Source: Paractinoplanes polyasparticus
Lineage (GTDB): Bacteria; Actinomycetota; Actinomycetes; Mycobacteriales; Micromonosporaceae
Assembly: GCF_019710575.1 (NCBI RefSeq)
Contig: NZ_JAHWFK010000004.1
Span: 186,001-250,000 of the forward strand
DNA length: 64,000 nucleotides
Direction of reading: 5' to 3'
The stretch's first letter is position 1. Each line of letters starts with the position of its first letter. Made by a program: the position numbers and the translations under genes. This document shows, piece by piece, positions 52,051 to 60,467 of this stretch. The notes under the pieces are model-generated. The model did no database searches and had not been told where the DNA came from. It saw only the letters and a program-made list of their open reading frames with translations.

Positions 52051-52872
52051 GTGACGAACGTCGAGAAGGACGATCGGCAACGCCACCTGCCGGCGGGCCG
52101 CAAGGCCCAGCTGGCGGCGTACGTGACCGAAGCCGGGCAGGTCACCGTCAGTGCCCTGGCCGAGCGCTTCGGGGTCTCGATCGACACCGTCCGGCGCGAC
52201 CTCGACCAGCTCAGCGCGGACGGGGTGCTCGTGCGCACGTACGGCGGGGCGGTCAGCCGTTCGACCATCACCCGCACCGACCGCGCCGTCGACCAGCGCC
52301 TCTCGATCCAGGAGCAGGAGAAGGAGAAGATCGCGGCGCTCGCGGCGTCGCTGGTCGAGGACGGCTCCACGATCATGATCAACGGCGGCACGACCACGCT
52401 GGCGCTCGCGCGCCTGCTGGGCCAGCACCGCGACCTCACCGTGGCCACCAACAACCTGCTGGTTCCGGCCGCGCTGCCCGCCTCGGCGGTGCGCGACATC
52501 TACGTGTTCGGGGGCGCCGTACGCTCGCTGACCCTGGCCACCATCGGGCCGGTCAGCTTCCGGGCCAACGGCGGCGCCGACCTCGACATCAGCTGCGACC
52601 TGGCGCTGATCGGCGTGGGCGCGGTCGCGGCCGACGCCGGCTACACGACCAGCAACCTGGCCGAGGCGGCCATGATGCAAGAGATGATCTCGCGGGCGGC
52701 CCGGGTGGCGATCCTGGCCGACTCCTCGAAGTTCGACCGCCGCCTGTTCGCGCAGGTCTCCGAGCTGGCCAGCGCCGACTACCTGATCACCGACGCCATG
52801 CCCGGGCCCGAGCTGCGCGACGCCCTCGAGGCCGGCGAGGTCGAGCTGATCACCCCGCCCGGCGCCCGATAA
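52051..52872 (+). CDS. DeoR-family transcriptional repressor
   Basis: 273 residues; GTG 52051 is chosen because GAGGGGGGAC lies 5-12 nt upstream, although in-frame starts exist further upstream. The N-terminal helix-turn-helix, GQVTVSALAERFGVSIDTVRRDLDQLSADGVLVRTYGGAV, is followed by the DeoRC sugar-phosphate isomerase-like sensor (INGGTTTLALARLL, CDLALIGVGAVAADAGYTTSNLAEA). DeoR proteins respond to phosphorylated sugars. It is divergent from the sugar operon and most likely represses it until the sugar phosphate intermediate accumulates. Confidence 0.94.
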   Translation: MTNVEKDDRQRHLPAGRKAQLAAYVTEAGQVTVSALAERFGVSIDTVRRDLDQLSADGVLVRTYGGAVSRSTITRTDRAVDQRLSIQEQEKEKIAALAASLVEDGSTIMINGGTTTLALARLLGQHRDLTVATNNLLVPAALPASAVRDIYVFGGAVRSLTLATIGPVSFRANGGADLDISCDLALIGVGAVAADAGYTTSNLAEAAMMQEMISRAARVAILADSSKFDRRLFAQVSELASADYLITDAMPGPELRDALEAGEVELITPPGAR

Positions 52873-52935
52873 GGGCCTGTTACCGACCGATTACTTCGTG
52901 CGGCTGTGCGCCCGGGCCGGGGCTAGCCTCCGTGC

Positions 52936-54174
52936 ATGACCCGGCGTGGCGACCTGCCGCCGGCCGATCCGCGGCGATCCCGTGACCCGGCCGGAGCGGT
53001 GCTGCGCGCCGTCCTCGACCACGGGCCGATCGCCCGCAGCACGGTGGCCCGGGCCACCCGGCTGTCGGCGGCCTCGGTCAGCGGCGTGGTCGCCTCACTG
53101 CTCGACCGCGGCCTGGTCCGCGAGGCGCCCGAGGCGGCCGGCCCGCCCGGCATCGGCCGCCCGCACGTGCCGCTCGACATCGAACCCGACCGGGTCGCCG
53201 TGATCGGCGCGCACATCGCCGTCCCGCACGCCACGGTCGCCCTGCTCGACCTGCGCGGCCGGATCATCGCCCAGCGCCGCGACCCGCACGGCGCGCGTGA
53301 CCCGGCCGCCGTGCTGGCCGCGTTGGCCGACCGCATCTCTGTCCTGCGCCGCACGCGCCGGCGGATCCTGGGCCTCGGCGTCGCCACCGGCGGCTGGATC
53401 GACACCACCAACGGCACGGTCGTCGACCACCCGCTGCTCGGCTGGCGCGACGTAAGGCTCGGCGCCGTCCTGGCCGCCTCGACCGGCCTGCCGACCCGGG
53501 TCGACAGCAACTCGCGGGCGCTGCTGCGAGCCGAGCAGCTGTTCGGCGCCGCCGCCGGCCGGGCCCGCGAGAGCGCCGTGCACCTGTTCATCGGCAACGT
53601 CGTCGACGTCGCCTTCGCAGCCGGCGGCACGATCCACCACGGTCCGCGATCGGCCGCGGGCGCGGTCGCCCACCTTCCGATCGAGGGCCACACCGAGGTC
53701 TGCGCGTGCGGCCGTACGGGGTGCCTGCAGGCCGCCGTCTCGGAGCGCACGCTCGTGCGCCGCGCCCAGGCTGCCGGGCTGATCGACCGGCCCGAGCTGA
53801 GCGCGCTGCTCGACGCCGCCGCGGGCGGAAACGCCGACGCCCTGGCGATGTTCACCGAGCGCGCCCGCCTCGTCGGCCGGGCCGCCGCCCTGCTGCTCGA
53901 CCTCTTCGACCCCGAGGTCCTCATCGTCTCCGAGGCCGGCGCGAACCGGTTGCCGGGCTGCCTCCGGGCGCTGCGCACCGAGGCCGCCGCCTGGTCCTCC
54001 AGCAGCGCCGACGTACCCACGACGGTCCGCGCGAGCAGCTTCGGCCGCGACGTCCTGGCCGTAGCCGGCGGCGCCACGGCGCTCGACCACGTCTTCGCGA
54101 CCCCGCTCAGTTGCGACAGCGCAGCAAGCTCGGCCGCTGCGACCAGGGCGGACTTAATTCAGCAGGACGCATAG
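52936..54174 (+). CDS. ROK-family regulator
   Basis: 412 residues from ATG 52936. The N-terminal winged helix, VLRAVLDHGPIARSTVARATRLSAASVSGVVASLLDRGL, is followed by the ROK actin-like domain with VIGAHIAVPHATVALLDLRG, the IATGGWIDT..-like phosphate loop and the zinc motif HTEVCACGRTGCLQA. ROK repressors bind sugars or sugar phosphates. It stands alone on the plus strand between the DeoR gene and the sulfonate operon, so its target could be either. Confidence 0.93.
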   Translation: MTRRGDLPPADPRRSRDPAGAVLRAVLDHGPIARSTVARATRLSAASVSGVVASLLDRGLVREAPEAAGPPGIGRPHVPLDIEPDRVAVIGAHIAVPHATVALLDLRGRIIAQRRDPHGARDPAAVLAALADRISVLRRTRRRILGLGVATGGWIDTTNGTVVDHPLLGWRDVRLGAVLAASTGLPTRVDSNSRALLRAEQLFGAAAGRARESAVHLFIGNVVDVAFAAGGTIHHGPRSAAGAVAHLPIEGHTEVCACGRTGCLQAAVSERTLVRRAQAAGLIDRPELSALLDAAAGGNADALAMFTERARLVGRAAALLLDLFDPEVLIVSEAGANRLPGCLRALRTEAAAWSSSSADVPTTVRASSFGRDVLAVAGGATALDHVFATPLSCDSAASSAAATRADLIQQDA

Positions 54175-54188
54175 TTACCCCCTAATTC

Positions 54189-54200
54189 CTATCTGCATAG
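54189..54200. promoter_or_regulatory. Palindrome in the promoter of the sulfonate operon
   Basis: CTATCTGCATAG (CTAT-N4-ATAG) sits 10 bp before the ssuA start within an AT-richer 35-bp stretch, the only such stretch nearby. The position overlaps the probable promoter, so it may bind a sulfur-responsive regulator. The ssuA start lacks a normal ribosome site, so translation may be near-leaderless. Confidence 0.35.
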
Positions 54201-54209
54201 CATGCATTC

Positions 54210-55268
54210 ATGAGAACCCCACCCCCGCTCCTCGCCGTCGCTCTGGCGGGAGCCCTTTTCGCAACCAGTGCATGCGGCGACGACGCCGGGGCGCAGCTCG
54301 AGCTGACGGCCGCCCTGCCCGACAAGGTTGCCGGCGGCACCGCGATCCGCATCGGCGACCCCGCCGTCCAGGCCATCGTGCAGGCGTCCGGCCTGGACAA
54401 GGAGCTCTCCCAGGCCGGCGTCGAGGTCGAGTGGGCCAACATCAGCGGCGGCCCGCAGAGCATCCAGGCGTTCCGGGGCGACAAGCTGGACTGCAGCGCG
54501 GTCGCCGACATCCCCTCGCTCTTCGCGGCCTGGACCGGCACCTCGACGAAGATCGTCTTCCAGTCGGTCATCGTCGACCCGATCAACCACCCGATCTACC
54601 AGCTCGGCGTCGCGCCCGGGGTGAACGTCACCTCGCCGGCCGACCTGCGGGGCAAGAAGATCGCCTACAGCGCGGGCCAGGCCCAGGGCGCGCTGGTGCT
54701 GCGAGTGCTGCAGAAGGCGGGCCTCACCCGCGATGACGTCACCCTGGTCGAGCTGACCAGCACCGGCGACTCGTACGTGACCGCCCTGGGCAGCAAGGCG
54801 GTGGACGTGGCGCCGATCGGGGCGGCCCACGTCAAGATCTACAAGGCCAAGTATCCGGGCGGCGGGGCGATCCTCACCGGCATCCGCGACGACGCGTCGA
54901 CGCTGTACTGCCTCACGAAATCGGTGCAGGACGCGGAGAAGGCGGCCGCGCTGAAGGTCTACGTCGGCGTACGGGCCAAGGCCCTGCTTTGGCAGAACGC
55001 CAACCCCGACGGGTACGCGAAGGCCTACCTGCAGGAGGTGCAGGGGCTCAGCGCGGACGATGCCAAGGACGTCGTGGCCGTCGACGGCAAGAAGGGCATC
55101 CCGGCCACCTGGGACAACGCCATCGAGCGGCTCCAGCAGACAGCCGACCTGCTGGCCGAGCAGCAGGACCGCGACAAGCTCGACGTGAGCACCCTCGTCG
55201 ACCGGCGCTTCGAGAAGGTCGAGGCCGACGCCGCGGGGGCCGACGTGGTCACCGGTGACGCCGCATGA
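54210..55268 (+). CDS. ssuA: Aliphatic sulfonate ABC transporter substrate-binding protein (SsuA-like)
   Basis: 352 residues from ATG 54210. A short signal peptide with a lipobox-like TSAC (Cys 22) precedes an NMT1/SsuA-type fold: IRIGDPAVQAIVQASGLDKELSQAGVEVEWANISGGPQSIQAFRGDKLDCSAVADIP, followed by TSTGDSYVTALGSKAVDVAPIGAAHVKI. It captures alkanesulfonates or taurine-like compounds for the permease and ATPase encoded immediately downstream, with coupled 4-nt overlaps. Its operon contains flavin monooxygenases for desulfonation, supporting sulfur scavenging. Confidence 0.9.
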   Translation: MRTPPPLLAVALAGALFATSACGDDAGAQLELTAALPDKVAGGTAIRIGDPAVQAIVQASGLDKELSQAGVEVEWANISGGPQSIQAFRGDKLDCSAVADIPSLFAAWTGTSTKIVFQSVIVDPINHPIYQLGVAPGVNVTSPADLRGKKIAYSAGQAQGALVLRVLQKAGLTRDDVTLVELTSTGDSYVTALGSKAVDVAPIGAAHVKIYKAKYPGGGAILTGIRDDASTLYCLTKSVQDAEKAAALKVYVGVRAKALLWQNANPDGYAKAYLQEVQGLSADDAKDVVAVDGKKGIPATWDNAIERLQQTADLLAEQQDRDKLDVSTLVDRRFEKVEADAAGADVVTGDAA

Positions 55269-56095
55269 CGATCACCGAGACCCGGCCCCGGACCGCCACC
55301 CCCGACGTCCGCGTCGTGCGGCGCCGGCTCGGACCGGGGCGCCGCATCCCGTACGCCTTCTGGGTCGGCCCGATCCTGCTGCTGGCCGTCTGGTCGGCGG
55401 GCTCGGCGACCGGCCTGATCAGCCCGGCCATCCTCACCGCGCCGTGGGACGTCGTGGTGGCCTTCGGCGAGCAGTGGACCGACCACGACCTGCTCGGCAA
55501 CATCCTGTCCTCGCTGCAGCGGGCGGCGCTCGGCCTCGGCTTCGGGGTGGCCACCGGCGGCGTGCTGGCTGTCGTCTCCGGCCTGTCGCGGCTCGGCGAA
55601 TCGCTGATCGACGGCCCGATCCAGGTCAAGCGGTCGGTGCCCACGCTGGCCCTGATCCCACTGTTCATCGCCTGGTTCGGCATCGGCCAGGAGATGAAGG
55701 TCGTGACCATCGCGCTGATCAGCATGGTCCCGATCTATGTGCACACCCACAACGGGCTGCGCGGCATCGACGGCAAGTACGCCGAGCTGGCCGAGACCCT
55801 CGACATCGGGCGTGGCGAATTCGTGCGGCACGTCGTGCTGCCCGGCGCGCTGCCCGGCTTCCTGCTCGGTATGCGGTTCGCGGTCACCTCGTCGCTGCTC
55901 GGGCTGGTGGTCGTCGAGCAGTACAACGCGACGGCCGGCATCGGTCACATGATCACGCTGGCCGAGCAGTACGGGCAGACCGACGTCATCGTCGTCGGCC
56001 TGGTCATCTACGGAGTCTTCGGCTACTGCGCGGACAGCGCCGTGCGCCTGGTCGGAAGGAGGGTGCTGGCATGGCGACGGACACTCGAGGACTGA
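55265..56095 (+). CDS. ssuC: Sulfonate ABC transporter permease (SsuC-like)
   Basis: 276 residues, ATG 55265 overlapping ssuA by 4 nt. Six predicted helices with the EAA motif AELAETLDIGRGEFVRHVVLPGALPGFLLGMRFA. The SsuC/TauC type is supported by LIDGPIQVKRSVPTLALIPLFIAWFGIG. It forms the membrane channel of the sulfonate importer. Confidence 0.93.
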   Translation: MTITETRPRTATPDVRVVRRRLGPGRRIPYAFWVGPILLLAVWSAGSATGLISPAILTAPWDVVVAFGEQWTDHDLLGNILSSLQRAALGLGFGVATGGVLAVVSGLSRLGESLIDGPIQVKRSVPTLALIPLFIAWFGIGQEMKVVTIALISMVPIYVHTHNGLRGIDGKYAELAETLDIGRGEFVRHVVLPGALPGFLLGMRFAVTSSLLGLVVVEQYNATAGIGHMITLAEQYGQTDVIVVGLVIYGVFGYCADSAVRLVGRRVLAWRRTLED

Positions 56096-56775
56096 TCGCG
56101 CCGCCCGCCGTGCGGGTGCGCGACCTGCACCGGAGCTTCAGCGAGAGCGGCGGTGTGCTCAACGGGCTGGATCTCGACATCGCGCCGGGCGAGTTCGTGG
56201 CGCTGATCGGGCGCTCCGGGACGGGCAAGAGCACGCTGTTGCGGGCGCTGGCCGGGCTCGACCGGGACGTGGCGGGCTACGGCGAGATCGAGGTGCCGGA
56301 GTCGGTGTCGGTGGTCTTCCAGGACTCGCGGCTGCTGCCGTGGCGGCGGATCCTCGACAACGTCGTCCTGGGGGTGCGCGGGCCGGATGCGGCAGCGCGC
56401 GGTCAGCAGGCGCTGTCCGAGGTCGGATTGCCGGGGCGGGAACGGTCGTGGCCGTTCCAGCTGTCCGGCGGCGAGCAGCAGCGGGTCTCGCTCGCGCGGT
56501 CGCTCGTACGGGAACCGCAGTTGCTGCTGGCCGATGAGCCGTTCGGCGCCTTGGACGCGTTGACCCGCATCCGCATGCATGCACTGCTGCGCAAGCTGTG
56601 CGAGGCCCACAAACCGGCCGTCCTGCTCGTCACCCACGATGTCGACGAGGCCGTCGCGCTGTCCGACCGGGTGATCGTGCTCGACGCCGGGGTGGTGCGG
56701 GCCGACGTGCAGGTGGCCGGCCGGTCGCCGGTCGAGTTGCGTTCCTTCCTGCTGGAGGAGTTGGAAATCCGATGA
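56071..56775 (+). CDS. ssuB: Sulfonate ABC transporter ATPase (SsuB-like)
   Basis: 234 residues; ATG 56071, overlapping ssuC by 25 nt, has GGAAGGAGG 7-9 nt upstream. Walker A is GRSGTGKST, signature LSGGEQQR, Walker B LLLADEPFGALDAL, H-loop LLVTHDVDEA. The compact length without an accessory domain fits SsuB/TauB. Completes the importer. Confidence 0.94.
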   Translation: MATDTRGLIAPPAVRVRDLHRSFSESGGVLNGLDLDIAPGEFVALIGRSGTGKSTLLRALAGLDRDVAGYGEIEVPESVSVVFQDSRLLPWRRILDNVVLGVRGPDAAARGQQALSEVGLPGRERSWPFQLSGGEQQRVSLARSLVREPQLLLADEPFGALDALTRIRMHALLRKLCEAHKPAVLLVTHDVDEAVALSDRVIVLDAGVVRADVQVAGRSPVELRSFLLEELEIR

Positions 56776-58106
56776 GCCGTCAGTTGCACTTCAACCTGTT
56801 CCTGCACGACACCGGCCACCACGAGGCGTCGTGGCGGCTGCCCGCCTCGGATCCGCACTCGAACCTGTCGCTCGACGCCCACCAGCATCTGGCCCGGGTG
56901 GCCGAGGACGCCCGGTTCGACTCGGTGTTCCTGGCCGACAGCCCGGTGCTGTGGAGCGATCCGGGCCGCCGGCCGGCCGGGAAGCTGGAGCCGACCCTGT
57001 TGCTGGCCGCGCTGGCCGTGAGCACCCGCCACATCGGACTGATTGCCACGGCGTCCACTTCGTACAACGAGCCGTTCAATCTGGCCCGCCGCTTCGCCTC
57101 GCTCGACCACCTGTCGCGCGGACGGGCCGGGTGGAACATCGTCACCACCGCCGGGGACGCCGCTGCCCGCAACTTCGGCCTGCAGGACCAACCCCTGCAT
57201 CGGACGCGATACGAGCGGGCCGACGAGTTCCTCGAGGTGTCCACGAAACTGTGGGACAGCTGGGCCGACGACGCTGTCGTGGCCGACCGCTTCTCGGGAG
57301 TGCACGCCCGAAGCGACCGGGTGCGTCCCGTCAACCACAGCGGTGCGTTCTTCCGGGTGGACGGCCCGCTGAACGTGCCGCGCTCCCCGCAGGCCTATCC
57401 CCTGCTCGTGCAGGCCGGTTCGTCCGAGGACGGCAAGGACTTCGCGGCGAAGTGGGCCGAGGCGGTCTTCACCGCGCAGCCGACGCTGGCCGAGAGCCAG
57501 GCCTTCTACGCCGACATCAAACGCCGGGCGGTGGCGGCCGGCCGCGACCCCGACCACGTCGTCGTGCTGCCCGGGATCGTGCCGGTCATCGGCTCGTCGG
57601 AAGCCGAAGCGCGGGAACTCGACGCGGAACTGGACCGCCTGATCGCACCGCAGTACGCCGTGGCGACGCTCGCTCACACGCTGCGGGTCGACGCCGACCG
57701 GCTGCGGCTGGACGAGCCGTTGCCGGACGACCTGCCGAGTGAGGACGAGATCGAGGGGGCCAAGAGCCGCCGCACGCTCATCGTCGACTGGGCGCGGCGC
57801 GACAATCTGACCGTGCGGCAGCTGATCGGCAAGCTCGGCGGTGGCCGCGGGCACCGCACCTTCGCGGGCACGCCGGTGCAGGTGGCTGACACGATCCAGC
57901 ACTACTTCCTCAACGGCGCGGCCGACGGTTTCAACATCATGCCGGCCGTGCTGCCGTCCGGCATCGAGGCGTTCGCGACGGAGGTCGTGCCCATCCTGCA
58001 GGAGCGCGGGCTCTTCCGCACGGAGTACACGGGCGCCACCCTGCGCGAGCACTACGGCCTTCCCCGCCCGGCCAACCGATTGGCGCCGCAAGGGGCACTG
58101 GCATGA
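56772..58106 (+). CDS. Flavin-dependent monooxygenase, NtaA/SnaA/DszA type
   Basis: 444 residues, ATG 56772 overlapping ssuB (ATGA). Luciferase-like TIM barrel of the NtaA/DszA subfamily: LHFNLFLHDTGHHEASWRLP, DSVFLADSPVLW, TSYNEPFNLARRFASLDHLSRGRAGWNIVTT, YPLLVQAGSSEDGKDFAAKWAEAVFTAQPTL. Members use FMNH2 and O2 on nitrilotriacetate, dibenzothiophene sulfone or other sulfur compounds. In an ssu operon it probably oxidises an organosulfur compound to release sulfite. The NADH:FMN reductase is not encoded nearby. Confidence 0.92.
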   Translation: MSRQLHFNLFLHDTGHHEASWRLPASDPHSNLSLDAHQHLARVAEDARFDSVFLADSPVLWSDPGRRPAGKLEPTLLLAALAVSTRHIGLIATASTSYNEPFNLARRFASLDHLSRGRAGWNIVTTAGDAAARNFGLQDQPLHRTRYERADEFLEVSTKLWDSWADDAVVADRFSGVHARSDRVRPVNHSGAFFRVDGPLNVPRSPQAYPLLVQAGSSEDGKDFAAKWAEAVFTAQPTLAESQAFYADIKRRAVAAGRDPDHVVVLPGIVPVIGSSEAEARELDAELDRLIAPQYAVATLAHTLRVDADRLRLDEPLPDDLPSEDEIEGAKSRRTLIVDWARRDNLTVRQLIGKLGGGRGHRTFAGTPVQVADTIQHYFLNGAADGFNIMPAVLPSGIEAFATEVVPILQERGLFRTEYTGATLREHYGLPRPANRLAPQGALA

Positions 58107-58937
58107 GCTACCTCTGGTACATCCCCAACACCGTCGAGCCGGGGCACCGCGGCGACGACGCCGTCAGCGGCTACGGCACGCTCGAACACAGCGTCGACCT
58201 GGCCCGCACGGCCGAGGAACACGGATGGGAAGGCGCGCTGATCGGCACCGGCTGGGGGTGGCCCGACACGTTCACGGTCGCCACCGCGATCGCCGCCCGG
58301 ACGACCACGTTCAAGCCGCTGGCGGCGATCCGGCCCGGCTACTGGCAGCCGGCACACTTCGCCTCCGCGGCGGCCACGCTCGACCACCTCAGCGGCGGGC
58401 GCCTGCTGGTCAACATCGTCAGCGGGAAGGACAACCTCTCGGCGTACGGCGACGTCGAGGGCGACCAGACCCAGCGGTACGCCCGGACCAAGGAGTTCAT
58501 GCGGATCGTGCGCCGGCTGTGGACCGAGGAGGACGTCACCTTCGAGGGCACGCACTTCGGGGTGACCGGCTCGACCCTGCCGTTGCTCCCGTCCAGCCCG
58601 CCGCGGCTCTACTTCGGGGGCGCGTCGGAGGCGGCGGAACGGGTTTCGGCCACCGAGGCCGACGTGCAGCTGTTCTGGGGTGAGCCGCTCGACGGGATCG
58701 CCGACCGGGACCTGCCGCCGCTGGAGTTCGGGTTGCGCATCACCACGCTGATCCGGGACACGCGCGAACAGGCGTGGCACGACGTGGCTGGTCGGCTCGG
58801 CCGACGACGTGCGGGCGGCGCTGGGGGCGTACGCGGACCTGGGCATCACGCACTTCGTCCTCTCCGACACCCCCTACAAGCGCGAGACGGCCCGGGTCGG
58901 CGACGCGATCGTCCTCAGTTCACGAAGTCCTGGGTGA
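58103..58937 (+). pseudogene. ssuD: Alkanesulfonate monooxygenase (SsuD-like) with internal deletion
   Basis: ATG 58103 overlaps the previous stop (ATGA). About 226 residues match SsuD (PGHRGDDAVSGYGTLEHSVDLARTAEEHGWEGALIGTGW; LIRDTREQAW at the end). At 58771-58785 the reading frame must shift by one to continue with GTTWLVGSADDVRAALGAYADLGITHFVLSDTPYKRE and stop at TGA 58935-58937. SsuD proteins have roughly 100 more residues between those two segments, so part of the gene is deleted out of frame, probably at the repeated GTGGC sequence. The product would be truncated with an unrelated tail. Function is most likely lost. Confidence 0.82.
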
Positions 58938-59721
58938 ACCAGACGCGGCCGTCGGCGCCGCGGGTGACGGCCAGGCCGATGCGCTTGAAGTTCGGGTTGA
59001 GCAGGTTGCGGCGGTGGCCGTCGTTCGGCGGCACCTCGGCCAGCATGAGGTCGGTCAGCCCGTTGGCGGCGGCCACGATCGAGGCGTCGTTGTTCGCGGC
59101 GTTGCCCTGACCGATGTTCTCGCCGGCCGAGTTCCAGGAGACGCCGGCCGCGGTGAAGCGGTCGCCCAGGCCGGCCTCCCCCGGGCACTGGTGCGAGAGG
59201 CCGCAGCCGCCCACCATCAGCGCGTTGTGGGCGGCCGCGGCCTTCGACAGGTTCGCGTTCAGGACGTACGGAGTGAGGTTGTTCGCGGTGCGGGCGGCGT
59301 TGATGTGGGCCAGCACCTGATCGATCACGGTGTCCGCGGGCGGGGTCGTCACGGGAGCGCTCGTCGGCGGCACGGTCGTCGGCGCCGCTGTGGTGGGCAC
59401 GGCCGTCGTCGGCACAGCCGTCGTGGGTACGGCAGTGGTCGGCGCAGCCGTGGTCGGCGCGGCCGTCGTCGGCCGAGGGGCAGCGGTCGTGACCGTGGGC
59501 CGCGGCCGGGGCCGGTGGGTGCGCCTGTCACGGGCCGCCTCGGTCGCGCGCGTGGCCGGACCGAGCTGTGCCGCCGCGGCGGGCCGGGTGGCGGGCTGCT
59601 GACGCTGCCCGCCGGTCTGGGCCGAGGCGATGCCGGCCGCGCCCGCGCCCAGCACGCCGAGCACGACGGTGGCCAGCACGAGGTTCCGGGTCCGGGTGGG
59701 GCGGCGATGACGAGTGCGCAC
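58915..59721 (-). CDS. Secreted CAP-domain protein with Pro/Thr repeat stalk
   Basis: 268 residues; GTG 59721 is chosen for the AGAGGATC site; the upstream extension to 59781 lacks one. An N-terminal signal or membrane anchor (VLATVVLGVLGAGAAGIASAQ) precedes a stalk of about 60 residues with tandem APTTAVPTTA-like repeats, then a C-terminal CAP/SCP domain: LAHINAARTANNLTPYVLNANLSKAAAAHNALM, AGENIGQGN, GHRRNLLNPNFKRIGLAVTRG. CAP proteins are extracellular with varied or unknown activities. Its stop lies 22 bp inside the end of the ssuD pseudogene on the other strand. Confidence 0.92.
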   Translation of the reverse strand: MRTRHRRPTRTRNLVLATVVLGVLGAGAAGIASAQTGGQRQQPATRPAAAAQLGPATRATEAARDRRTHRPRPRPTVTTAAPRPTTAAPTTAAPTTAVPTTAVPTTAVPTTAAPTTVPPTSAPVTTPPADTVIDQVLAHINAARTANNLTPYVLNANLSKAAAAHNALMVGGCGLSHQCPGEAGLGDRFTAAGVSWNSAGENIGQGNAANNDASIVAAANGLTDLMLAEVPPNDGHRRNLLNPNFKRIGLAVTRGADGRVWFTQDFVN

Positions 59722-59908
59722 GGTGATCCTCTGTCGTTTCGGGGGCAACGCCGACTGACTCTGCGGCGTACGCTCCTCCACCGCACCCCTATTGAAGAAA
59801 ACTTAAAGATCGATGCCCTTCCTTGCCTTCGGGCCGGCGGACGCGCCCCCAGGCGTCCGGTCCGCCCAACCCCGCACCTGAGGGCGTCCGCGCCGCTACG
59901 CTGAGTCC

Positions 59909-60457
59909 GTGCACCTGATTGTGGAGGTGGGCAGTCGGCTGGAGCCGGACGTCAGCTGGCCCGAGGGAGCTGCCCTGACAATGTTCGCCGGCGAGCCCGT
60001 GCAGCTCATGATGTTCCTGAGCTGCCCGCACGAGCTGGAGGTCCAAGCCGTCACGGCCGCGCCGACCAGGTTCGCCTGGGTCGACAGCGAACACGCCGGC
60101 ATCCTCGCCTACCGGCTGGGCCCCGTCCTGACCTGGTCCCAGGCCCCGTACAACCCCCACCTGTTCGCGCCCGAGGACGGCCTGCCCGGCGTGGACTCCG
60201 ACGGCACGGTGCAGATCGTGCTGGTCGACCGGGACACCAACATCGTCAAGGCGCTGCACCGCGTGCAGTGGCCCGCGGACTTCGCGGCAGCCGTCCGCGC
60301 CTCGGTCACCCGGATGCGGGAGATGCCCTTCAGCCGCCCCGCGTACGACCACGCCCTGGCCGCCCTGCACCGCCGCTGCCCGACCGCCGAGGACCTCGTG
60401 GTCGACCGGGCCGACGCCCTCTGCACGGCTGTCCCGGTGCCCCTGACGGAACTGTGA
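59909..60457 (+). CDS. Hypothetical cytosolic protein
   Basis: 182 residues from GTG 59909. The sequence is beta-rich (VEVGSRLEPDVSWPEGAALTMFAGEPVQLMMFLSCPHELEVQAVTAAPTRFAWVD) with a C-terminal helical pair (DFAAAVRASVTRMREMPFSRPAYDHALAALHRRCP). No signal, no known motif. Codon use is fully typical of the genome, so it is a genuine gene. It stands alone between a divergent CAP gene and a convergent lipoprotein gene. Confidence 0.75.
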   Translation: MHLIVEVGSRLEPDVSWPEGAALTMFAGEPVQLMMFLSCPHELEVQAVTAAPTRFAWVDSEHAGILAYRLGPVLTWSQAPYNPHLFAPEDGLPGVDSDGTVQIVLVDRDTNIVKALHRVQWPADFAAAVRASVTRMREMPFSRPAYDHALAALHRRCPTAEDLVVDRADALCTAVPVPLTEL

Positions 60458-60467
60458 CGCCTGCGCC

